From: Siphonodentalium dalli | Taxonomy: Eukaryota > Mollusca > Scaphopoda > Gadilida > Siphonodentaliidae | Assembly (NCBI GenBank): GCA_032622095.1 | Contig: CP136067.1 | Location: 57,641,899 to 57,705,898 of the forward strand | DNA: 64,000 bases | Direction: 5' to 3' | Shown: positions 54,820-64,000 of the stretch, one piece after another | How the letters are laid out: every line of letters starts with the position of its first letter | Numbering within the stretch: position 1 is the first letter of the stretch | The notes under the pieces: generated by a model | Seen by the model: only the letters and a program-made list of their open reading frames with translations | What the model was told of the DNA's origin: nothing | The model's database searches: none | Program-made: the position numbers and the translations under genes

Positions 54820-54996
54820 CTGAAATGAGATGAGTACATTATTAGCCACCCTATGAACAGTAACTTTCTATTCCAATTGTAACATGGTCATCTCGATAAG
54901 AAATTATAGTTTGTTCACGCACATACATTTGTACATCTACAAAGCAATATTTAAACTCACACATTCCTTTCACTAAAGGCTCTATTAATCTGCCAG
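54820..54996. other. upstream intron, start
   Basis: No signal-peptide exon is visible here or in the rest of 54.8-64 kb; LRP4 exon 1 is presumably outside the window. Confidence 0.5.
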
Positions 54997-55281
54997 TTAA
55001 CCCTTTCATTAAAGGAGCTGCGCTGATGTAGCTTTAAAATGCATTCTCTTATATATTCGAGTCTTCCTACTCGAATATATAAGAGAATGCATTGGCACAT
55101 GGTTTTCTCAAAATATAGGGAGACTCACATATATAAGAGAATGCACTGGCTTACAAGGTCAAGGTAAATATTATTAGACCAATGCATTATCTTATATATG
55201 CGAGGCTTCCTATGGGATACTTGCATATATAAGAGAGGGTTTTCTCAAAATTTCAGGAAGCTCCAGTCATGAAAGTGTTAA
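54997..55281 (+). mobile_element. piggyBac-like MITE, family A
   Basis: TTAACCCTTTCATTAAAGGA .. CTCCAGTCATGAAAGTGTTAA (last part tcatgaaagtgttaa). It has three cattctcttatatat-type hairpins, the first with a perfect short arm cgagtcttcctactcg. Confidence 0.7.
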
Positions 55282-55319
55282 GTGTAAATATATGTATTGG
55301 ATGTTTATTGTGTTGTGTT

Positions 55320-55422
55320 CCATAGAGTATCGATGCAAGTTGGTCTGACATTGTTATCTGTGGAATGCTTTCGCTTTCCACACAAAATGTCAGACCAACT
55401 TGCATCCATACTATACTCTATG
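55320..55422. repeat. 103-bp near-palindrome
   Basis: Arms ccatagagtat..gatgcaag / ttggtctgacatt pair with aatgtcagaccaacttgcat / ccatactatactctatgg, leaving a centre that itself pairs (tgtggaa / ttccaca). Confidence 0.75.
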
Positions 55423-56640
55423 GTACGCAATCAAATCAACATCCATTTCTTAAATGAATACATCATATTGAGCCAGTGCCTCGATCCACCCATAAAAAAA
55501 ATAATATATATATACATGATATATATATGCTTCCATAAGAATGTAAGACATGCTTATAAAAATGTAATAATTGTAATATCTAAAGGCCTTTCAATGTTTT
55601 GGTCTAACTGTTATGAAAATATGTAATTGTGCAATTTTTCTGATAAAGGAAGGTTCTAAGGTTTTGCTTATTATCTACAAGGCTGAATTAATCATTCCTC
55701 TATACGTACATATCAACCATACTCACAAATATTATGTGAGTACAGATATAGCTACCATGAGCTTTATACATATGCTTACACCCTTTTAGTATGGCTGTCG
55801 TTTCTATAGGATTGACAATTACTGTACAATTTAATATCTATTATCTAATTTTGTATATTTTTATTCATACTCATGTATACTTACAAAAACCTTGTCAGTT
55901 ATTGCAGTTCCTGACTTTTTATCATCATTTCAAAAATATTTATTTAAATTAATGATATTTAGAAAATCGGTGATTGAAATTGCTTCAATCGGCCAACCAT
56001 GGTTTATGATGTCCTCAAATACATGCAACCTTTTGAATAAGTACACCATTCATTGCTTTATGTTTTTCAATAGCAAATAATCAGTTTTGAAGACACTCTC
56101 TAGAATGAAACCTCTAATTAGTGCATTTCACATATGAAACCTGTAATTAATGCATTTCACATAAGAAGAATTTCAACTATTCAGAATCTGAAAGCACTGT
56201 ATGATCAAGTAATTGCTCTGAATGTTAATTCAAACAGAAATCAATATAGAAATTTGCCTGTTGTTCCATGTAAGTAATTGTTTTGAGAGATGTATAATCT
56301 GCTCCAGTAAGCAGTTAAAATATGACAGACATATCGCATGCATAAATGCAGGTTCCCCCATAATCATACATGCTCTCTCTCCCAACTCCACATGTGGCTT
56401 GGTTTAGTTTCAACAAGACTGGTGCAAACTTGATTTCATGCATCAAAACTTCCAATTAATCATGGAATTTTAATCCTCGATTGACCTCTCTCTGTAATAA
56501 ATAAGTACAGATGTCACACCTGTCATCTGCTGAGCACAGGTGAGCATTTATGTAAATCATACTACTTGTCAGAGGGCACTAGCTGGCTCATTATTATAAG
56601 ATTTCTCACATAGGCCACAGTGAAAAATATAGTTTAAATT
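55423..56640. other. intron, nothing recognised
   Basis: An aagcacatttcacata-like phrase repeats at about 56120 and 56150 (ttagtgcatttcacatatga / ttaatgcatttcacataaga). No exon is seen. Confidence 0.4.
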
Positions 56641-56655
56641 ATTGTATGTGTATCG

Positions 56656-57390
56656 TCTCCCATTGGCTCAGTTGGTAAGATGCATGGCACACTAGTCTAA
56701 CGACATCCACTGCTGTACATGTACCTTCCCTGTGTGCGGATCACAAATCCACACTTACCCAGAATCAAACCAGCTGCAGCAGCGGTGGTAGATCATGTCA
56801 TGAATCTCTACTATGGCTAACACCCGTTGAGATCATATTCCACCTGTGAAAAACCTGGGAACTTTTTTAAGTTTTGACAAGGAACCTTATAAATTCGAAA
56901 AAATAACAGGGGAAATAAATTTCTTAGTTATTATCTGTTCCTTAATAATGTACTTCACTGTATGTGAAGGTCCCAACTCGAAATTTCATGATTTAAGTGA
57001 CCTAGTAAGCGATTTTGTTTTGCATCGCTTTCAATTATAGAATTTCTCCTGGGTAATTAATTCAATGTTTTTTCAATATCGGCTCACAAAAGTCACAATA
57101 AAGCATGCAGTTTCAAGCTGTGACCGCCCCCTAATGTGATGTAGATTACTGAGGAACACATATTAACAAATTATATTCCATGCTCTGTTTGTTCAATGTT
57201 ATAAAGTTCCCTGTCAGAACTGGTCAGAATGTCAAAAAGTTCCCAGGAATATGGTCCCCATGGGCTTTAGTCATAGTAGAGATTCAAGACATGATCTACC
57301 ACTGCTGCTGCAGCTGGTTTGATTCCGGGTAAGTGTGGATTTCAGATCCGCACACAAGGAAGGTACAAGTTTGTACATCAGTGTCCTGGG
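56656..57390. repeat. inverted repeat pair with tRNA-like promoter motifs
   Basis: 56690-56830 and 57250-57390 are inverted copies (agctgcagcagcggtggtag / ctaccactgctgctgcagct and flanks). 56663 has tggctcagttggtaaga, an A-box-like sequence; the arms contain ggtttgattcc, a B-box-like sequence, in the right arm. This looks like two opposed tRNA-derived SINE copies or one foldback. No tRNA cloverleaf is claimed. Confidence 0.45.
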
Positions 57391-57563
57391 TTCAGTGATT
57401 TCTACATGGAGTTGAGTAATTTCTCGATTAAATCAACCCTCTGTGTGGTCTTTTGTTCACCCATAAACTGAAATTGTTGTGAGAAGGTCTAGCAGCTGAT
57501 GCAATGACAAACCCCAATAAACCAAACTATCCTATCTAGAAAATGAAAGTGTCAATGACACTG

Positions 57564-59430
57564 TAGCTCAACTTAGGTAGGGGAATAATTTGATGGTTGA
57601 CAGTAAATGGAGGAATAGGAAAGGTGATAATTGAAATGTCTAATTAAGACAAGATGTACATGTCCATATCAACATTCATGACAAGTTTTATAATCATCGG
57701 ATCAGGGATGAGGTGATTATGGTGTGCCAAAGGATTTAGTGATGCAAAGAGTAAATTCTAAAATGGCCACCGGCAGCCATGTTTTTTTTCCGAATTACCT
57801 CAAAATGACTCATTCCCATCTATGTACATGTCAATGTCAACAGTCTTTACAAATCTCATAATGATCTGACCAAAGGTAAGACCTGTAGCCTGTGCCAAAG
57901 GATTTAGTCATGCAAAGAGTAAAATCCAAGATGGCTGCTGGCGGCCATGTTTTTAGGCCGAATGACCCCAAAATGACTCGTTCCCATCTACATGTCATTG
58001 TTAACATCCATAACACATTTCATGATCAGACGAACAGTACGACCTGTAGCCCGCGCCAATGGATTGAATTTTTAAATCCAAGATGGCTGCCAGCGGCCAT
58101 GTTTTTTGGCCAAATGACCCCAAAATGACTCGTTCCCATCCACATGTCAATTTCAATATTCATGACAAATTTCATAAAGATTAGACCAAAGGTATGACCT
58201 GTAGCCCATGCCAAAGGATTTAGTCATGCAAAGAGTAAAATCCAAGATGGCTGCTGGCGGCCATGTTTTTCGGCCAAACGACCCCAAAATGACTCGTTCC
58301 CATCTACATGTCATTTTTAATATCCATGACAAGTTTCATGAAGTTCTGATCAAAGCTACGACCTGTAGCCCGCGCCAAAGGATTTAGTCATGCAAAGAGT
58401 AAAATCTAAGATGACTGCTGGCGGCCATGTTTTTCGGCCAAACGACCCCAAAATGACTCGTTCCCATCTACGTGTCATTTTTAATATCCATGACAAATTT
58501 CATGAAGTTCCGATCAAAGCTACGACCTGTAGCCCGCGCCAAAGGATTTAGTCATGCAAAGAGTAAAATCCAAGATGGCTGCTGGCGGCCATGTTTTTTG
58601 GCCGAACGACCCCAAAATGACTCGTTCCCATCTACATGTCAATATTAACATCCATGACAAATTTCATGATGATCAGACGAACAGTACGACCTGTAGCCCG
58701 TGCCAATGGATTGAATTTTGAAATCCAAAATGATCGCCAGCGGCCATGTTTTTCGTCCGAATGACCCCAAAATGACTCGTTCTCATCTACATGTCAATGT
58801 CAACAATCATGACATATCTCTATAAAGATTAGACAAAAGGTACGACCTGTAGCCCGCGCCAAAGGATTTAGTCATGCAAAGAGTAAAATCCAAGATGGCT
58901 GCTGGCGGCCATGTTTTTCGGCCGAACGACCCCAAAATGACTCGTTCCCATCTAGATGTCATTTTTAACATCCATGACAAATTTCAGGAAGTTCCGATCA
59001 AAGCTACGACCTGTAGCCCGCGCAAAGGATTTAGTCATGCAAAGAGTAAAATCCAAGATGGCTGCTGGCGGCCATGTTTTTTGGCCAAACGACCCCAAAA
59101 TGACTCGTTCCCATCTACATGTCAATATTAACATCCATGACAAATTTCATGATGATCAGACGAACAGTACGACCTGTAGCCCGCGCCAATGGATTGAATT
59201 TTGAAATCCAAAATGGCCACCAGCGGCCATGTTTTTTGGCCGAACGACCCCAAAATGACTCGTTCCCATCTACATGTCAATGTCAACATTCTTGACAAAT
59301 TTCATAAAGATAAGACCAAAGGTACGACATGTAGCCTGCCCCAAAGGAAATTGTTGACGCACACACGCATACACAGACGACGGACACCAAACCATGGCAA
59401 TAGCTCAAACTTACAAAGTAAGTTGAGCTA
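57564..59430 (+). mobile_element. TIR element whose interior is a 160-bp tandem array (S array)
   Basis: Outer ends tagctcaactta / aagtaagttgagcta are inverted. Between 57722 and 59340 about ten units of 154-166 bp repeat: a ccaaaggatttagtcatgc (type a) or ccaatggattgaattttt (type b) start, then aaatccaagatggctgc, ggcggccatg, gaccccaaaatgactcgttc, ccatctacatgtca, atgacaaatttcat and tacgacctgtagcc. The order is a-a-b, a-a-a-b, a-a-b. It ends with gcacacacgcatacacagac and catggcaatagctca. Open frames inside follow the repeat and are not genes. Confidence 0.8.
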
Positions 59431-59440
59431 AAAACAAACA

Positions 59441-59590
59441 TAGAGTAATGCCCTAAATAATCGACTCCTTAACCACAGCAGAATTATGGGTAATTTTTCA
59501 GGATTTAGTCGGAAATATGGCTTGTAAATCCTGAAAAATTACCCATAATTATGATGTGGTTAAGGAGTCAATTATTTAGGGCATTACTGT
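59441..59590. mobile_element. palindromic element, family P, centre deleted
   Basis: gagtaatgccctaaataatc..ggaaatatggcttg then directly aaatcctgaaaaattaccca..agggcattactgt; the arms still pair over about 60 bp. Confidence 0.7.
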
Positions 59591-59969
59591 TTTAGTAATA
59601 AATATCGTTGACTGATCAAAACTCAGATATTGTCTCCGAGATTGTGATGAGTATAATAAATTATGAATATGTCGCCTGTATTCTGTATTATAAAATTTGT
59701 TGTGTCTCACAATGCATGGGAAAATTATCAACACATCATTGACCTCCAATATCGTAATTTAAATATAACCAATCATTAAGCTGTGTTTGTAATTGTTATC
59801 AGCTGTTTACTGGATCTGCCTTGCAATGAATTCTTGCATGCACAACCAATGAAATAGTGCCGATGCTCATACATGACCATGCAATGTAATGAAGAGATTC
59901 CCATCAATACAGAAATCAAATCTGAATCGCAGTTCCAAAGGTAAATCTGATCAGATTACTGTTGGCCTT

Positions 59970-60243
59970 TTAACTCTTCCATGACTGAAGCTTCCTGAAA
60001 TTTTTGCGAAAACCCTGTGCCAATGAATTCTCATATACACTGTATATATGAGTCTGCAATAGGGAGCCTTGCATATATAATAAATACAATGGCCTAACTC
60101 TATTTACTTTGACCATGTAAGTCAGTGCATTCTCTTATATATGCAAGGCTCCCTGTGGGATGGAGACTCCCATATACAAGATAATGTACTGGCACCAGAT
60201 CTTTAATGCTGCAACAGTGCAGCTCCCTTCATGAAATGGCTAA
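59970..60243 (+). mobile_element. piggyBac-like MITE, family A
   Basis: ttaactcttccatgactgaa .. gcagctcccttcatgaaatg gctaa. It has two inner cattctcttatatatgcaag-type hairpins; both ends are decayed. Confidence 0.65.
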
Positions 60244-63200
60244 AAAGATACTGGGTCATGGGAAACAAATTACATCATTATGGCCTTACACACACTGCTG
60301 ACATTGGTAGTACACAGCCAGGTTCTTCAGGTGTACTGGTGTGATTGAGATTACGCTGCAGTGAGACCAGGTGTCCAGCTGTGTGTACTAACATAAACGT
60401 ATTGAAGACATTACCGCAGAAATGGTTTGCTGAATTTACTGTGACACACCCATGCTAGGAATGGAATGGAGTGTGTGCTTCTCACTATATTGCCTCCTAT
60501 TAACTTTAACTTGAGGGGTGCAATCATGTTTATGCATGCAAATTAAATTTGTTTAATATAAGCAAACAGCTATATGCAGGTGTGGCATCTACTATAAAGA
60601 TGTAGTCAGTGTTTCACTGCCGAACTAACCAGATACCGGTATTACAAAACCAAACTATCTGTTAATAAAATCTAAATTTACATCACTATTAACAAAACCG
60701 ATTTTATTGAAAAATTAATGCTATAATATATTAGTAATTTCTTATATAACACCAGATGATCTGGGCTGTTGCTCGGCAAATAACTTCTATTTGGCAAACT
60801 GCCTACATGTACCGATATTATATAGTATAGCACACCCACAAAAAGAATAATAATTCTAATATGGATAATCAAAAGACATCAAATGTTCGAAGGCTTCTTT
60901 TGTTACCGTAGTTCTCATGATGGCGACAATCCATATAAAATTTTATACAGATCCAAAAACAATGCCTGAGATATATGCAGAGACGGACAAAAAAAATTCA
61001 CAGTGAAATAAATACTAATTCTTGAACAATAAGTGCAAAATAAAGAACCAGATTTCACCGAGCCCCAATAACCCATGGCTGAGATATCCTTACAGAGGCA
61101 ACAAAATAAGCATTTCTATAAAATAAAGTACAACTAAGAAAGGAAAATGAAAAACTATACCCTATTTACAGTACATTCATTTCAATATACTTTACACCAG
61201 TTATTACTAGTACCTCAGTAATACCGTTAGGTCATATGAGACCATTCCCCTATCCTCCAAGAAAGATAAAGAACGCAACCCCAGCTGCAACAAGTGAATA
61301 TCACGATTTGCCTACTGACAAAATAAATCGACTCCTATTTAGTTAAGACCTTGTTGGATACATTTAAATCGCGATCATTATTCCTTGTCCATGTGAAACA
61401 CTGCTAGATGTGCAAAATTCAATTCACCCATGGGGCTGGTTTTATGTTAACTGAGCAAATTGGCGACTCTGGGCTTTTTCTTCTGAAAAAATTTGCCCAA
61501 ATCATTGTCACAGGTGGTGGGCTGGTGGAAAAAAGTTTGTATGCTAATTCTCGATCCTATAAACTATGGAGTTTCAGACTCAAATACCTCTACAGCAGCC
61601 AAAAAGCCCTGTCTCTCAAGGATCCCTTTTGATTTTTTAAAATATTGATGTCTTAAACCCAATTGACAATATCTGAATCCAAAAGCCTTTTCCGCCAAGA
61701 ATATTGTTACATCAAATGGAAAAATCAGCGGGAGGTCCTGCTATTGCAATAATTGCATATTTGTTCAAAATATCAGGTTGACTACCCTTAAAATTGGTGT
61801 CTCACTTAAAATGTCCACTCCAGAATGCAAACACTGGCAAGTCCATAAAATGAATATACGATAAGGCTCATGCGTTATAATAATTGCTTTCATCGCATCT
61901 GCGATTGAATATTCTCTGGCATTTTGTTTTATTAACAATTAGCTTGGGTGACCAAACCCTTTCAAAGAATCAGAAATAGGGCTAGAACAGCCCCTGAATG
62001 CTGAGAGAAGCACACCCGAGATCCCTCAGTGCGCATCCATTCAAGTTCAGTAGAAAAATCGCTTCAGTTTCTTAATGTGATGTGAAACACCCCGGAGGGT
62101 GATCAAATAGAAATGGAGAATAATCTTGCTCAAAGTAGATATTTTTATAAGTTTTATATCCAGATTGACAACACAGACCATCATTCTTATATAATAATCA
62201 CAGGGGCATGTCGTTAAAGCGGGTAAAATATAAATTAAAAAATATATCAATTTAAAATGAGCGCGCCACTTTAAAAAGTACACCAAAAAACAATAGATAA
62301 TTAACAATGCATTGTTTATCGTGCACTTTATAAAGTAGCTTGCTCACTTTAATAGTAATTAAATGCAGGGACTCAATGGCAAAATTATTTTCCTTAGCCA
62401 ATAGTTGCATCTCGAATCAAGAAGTAAATATCTACAATTGAGTGTAGTTCATATATTTTTGATATTTTCTATGGAGTGGCATGGTCGATTTGCTAGAGAT
62501 TTTCGTAAATGTTAGTAGAATGCTAGTTTGCTACATTCCTCCAGTTGCAATAGCACCTTATTAAATACTAACTTATCAGTTTCATGCACCCGAACAAGTC
62601 CATAATATGTCCTCTGGAATTGACCGGTCAGGAAGAGAACAATGTTTCCCTTGGCTGGCAAATGTTTCAATATCACAAAATATACTTTCTGGACCTGCCA
62701 CTGTTCCTTGTCCCCACCCACTATACTGGCTATCGATTCCATTTTTTTGCATAAGTACAAACATGACCATTTTGATAATACTGTCTACATCTCCACCTCA
62801 TACATGTATATTACTGGATTTACATTATGAAATTTCAGAGTCTACAGTAGGTTGCCAAGAGGCAGTCTGAACTGCAGGTGTATTGAATTTTACCTATTGT
62901 TACTTCTCCCTGATAACAGCCCACTGCTCCCTAATAACCGAACAGGGAGAAATGACTCCCAATTTGAAACCTCTAGGCCTGCAGTGTTATTCGATAAATT
63001 ATCTAATCCATTGTGTGCATGTAAGTGTGTTATCCCCTGTGTGAGATCCAAGTTCATCCAACTCTATACAAAAAGAGAGATTTAATTTATAAGGTACAAC
63101 ACTCTCACTGTGCAAATTCTTGAAGATAATTGAGTTCGAAAAACTTTCAAAACTCAAAAGAATCTTATTGATTCCCTCTAGGAGCTGTTATATGATGCTG

Positions 63201-63535
63201 GAGCAATTCAAAGCAAACAATTTGATCAACAATATTAGAGAGCTGCACATGCTGTTGTTTAATATTTTGGAACATATATGAAGGCCATCATTGGCTGCAT
63301 TATTGCTGTTATTGGCCCTGTCTGTATAGTGTGCACATTTTGTGACAAGAGCACTGGCATTGGTTTGTTTCTAATCAAATTGAATTTCAAACAGATATCA
63401 TGTGGAAACTGAAATGTTCATAAAGAAACTAAAAAATAGTCCCATAGCTCAGTCAAAAACCATTATTTCAGTATTTCAGCCACAATTAAACCAAGCTTGG
63501 ATGCAATCAAACAACCCAACTTGGAGCTACAAAAA
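60244..63535. other. 3.3-kb stretch with nothing recognised
   Basis: It includes an open frame of 82 codons on minus at 62512-62760 with no family match, and AT-rich sequence elsewhere. No signal-peptide exon with a phase-1 donor was convincing. Confidence 0.4.
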
Positions 63536-63950
63536 TCAATGGCTCCCATCTAGAGGTCGCCCACGAAGACCCATACGAAGTTTGGTGTTGATCGAATGAG
63601 GGGTGAGCCAAAGGATATGGTCATGCAGAGAGTAAAATACAACATGGCTGCCGGTCATCGAAAATCGTTAAAATTTTATAGCTCCCATCTAGAGGTGCAC
63701 ATGATCCTAAACATGCCTGTAAATTTTCAAAACATTTCTCCAATGTGTGTGCCGATGGATTCATCAGGGTGTGCCAAAAATTGATGGCTCCCATCTAGAG
63801 TCACCCCGAAGATCTATATGAAGTTTGATGATGATCAGATGAGGGATGCGGCCTGTAGGGTGAGCCAAAGGAAATTGTTGATGGACGGACGGATGACGGA
63901 CACCAACCCATGGCAATAGCTCAAACTTTACAAAGTAAAGTTGAGCTAAA
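63536..63950 (+). repeat. S-type repeat, copy ending at gttgagctaaa
   Basis: Contains ggctcccatctagaggtc twice, gagccaaaggatatggtcat, aacatggctgccgg, and the shared end ggacggacggatgacggaca, tggcaatagctca, aagttgagctaaa. Confidence 0.65.
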
Positions 63951-64000
63951 CGAGAGGCCGATCACGATCGGCAGATGTTAACCCATCCCTTGGCGATAAA
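63949..64000. repeat. dispersed repeat G, copy 2, cut by window end
   Basis: Nearly identical to 6447-6500; it begins immediately after the S-type terminus. Confidence 0.7.

Noticed and set aside
56656-56740. tRNA gene
   Set aside because: An A-box-like motif is present, but a B-box at the right distance on the same strand and a cloverleaf were not found.
57892-59431. Series of overlapping open frames with recurring KSKMAAGGHVF-type peptides
   Set aside because: They follow the 160-bp array unit in shifting frames and end at array-unit boundaries; best explained as repeat by-products.
62512-62770. 82-codon minus-strand frame as a host exon
   Set aside because: No recognised domain, no clear acceptor/donor pair, and it does not resemble an LRP4 signal-peptide exon.
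1-64000. VLDLR or LDLR as the identity of the gene
   Set aside because: VLDLR also has eight LDLa, two EGF and a propeller, but a second propeller starts at 1821 after the closing EGF, and residues fit LRP4.
1-64000. LRP5/6 as the identity of the gene
   Set aside because: In LRP5/6 the propellers precede three LDLa modules; here eight LDLa come first.

Overview
This is a stretch of animal nuclear genome, AT-rich and intron-dominated. The retroelement, hAT, piggyBac-like and pogo-like relics, the (GACA)n tracts and the 'aagatggctgc' repeats suit a marine invertebrate bilaterian. I cannot fix the phylum from the sequence. There are no prokaryotic features, rRNA genes or CRISPR arrays.

One host gene is recognised, on the minus strand and running from about 54.8 kb down past the left edge. 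It is an LRP4 (MEGF7) orthologue, the low-density-lipoprotein-receptor-related protein that serves as agrin co-receptor and Wnt/BMP modulator. I reconstructed sixteen consecutive exons with AG acceptors and GT donors. In transcript order they are eight LDL-receptor class A modules (one per exon: 54.7, 34.3, 31.7, 30.1, 27.0, 26.2, 25.5 and 16.2 kb), an EGF module (15.1 kb), a calcium-binding EGF module (14.1 kb), a complete first YWTD beta-propeller in four exons (13.2, 12.2, 5.7 and 4.8 kb), its closing EGF (3.6 kb) and the first exon of propeller 2 (1.7 kb). Codon phases join without error across all fifteen junctions, giving about 779 codons. The signal-peptide exon upstream and propellers 2-4, the transmembrane segment and the tail downstream are not seen and probably lie outside the window.

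The exons cover only 2.3 kb. The rest is introns packed with mobile DNA: four non-autonomous hAT-type families with intact 8-bp target duplications plus one further hAT terminus; two TTAA/CCCTTT (piggyBac-like) MITE families; a family of almost pure palindromes with TA ends, one copy a perfect 217-bp palindrome; a double-hairpin family; a TIR element whose interior is a 160-bp tandem array; an 866-bp tandem repeat; and a decayed CR1/L2-type retrotransposon at 47.6-49.9 kb. Several elements are nested, which gives a relative insertion order.

Region by region: 1-16 kb holds propeller and EGF exons with hAT-3 and MITEs; 16-25 kb is one intron with a roughly 6-kb inverted-repeat structure, hAT-1 and a doubtful signal-peptide-like exon; 25-34.4 kb is the dense LDLa exon cluster with MITEs; 34.4-54.7 kb is a 20-kb intron with hAT-4, hAT-2, the 866-bp array, the retrotransposon and hAT-1 copy 2; 54.8-64 kb has no recognised exon and carries the 160-bp array and MITEs.
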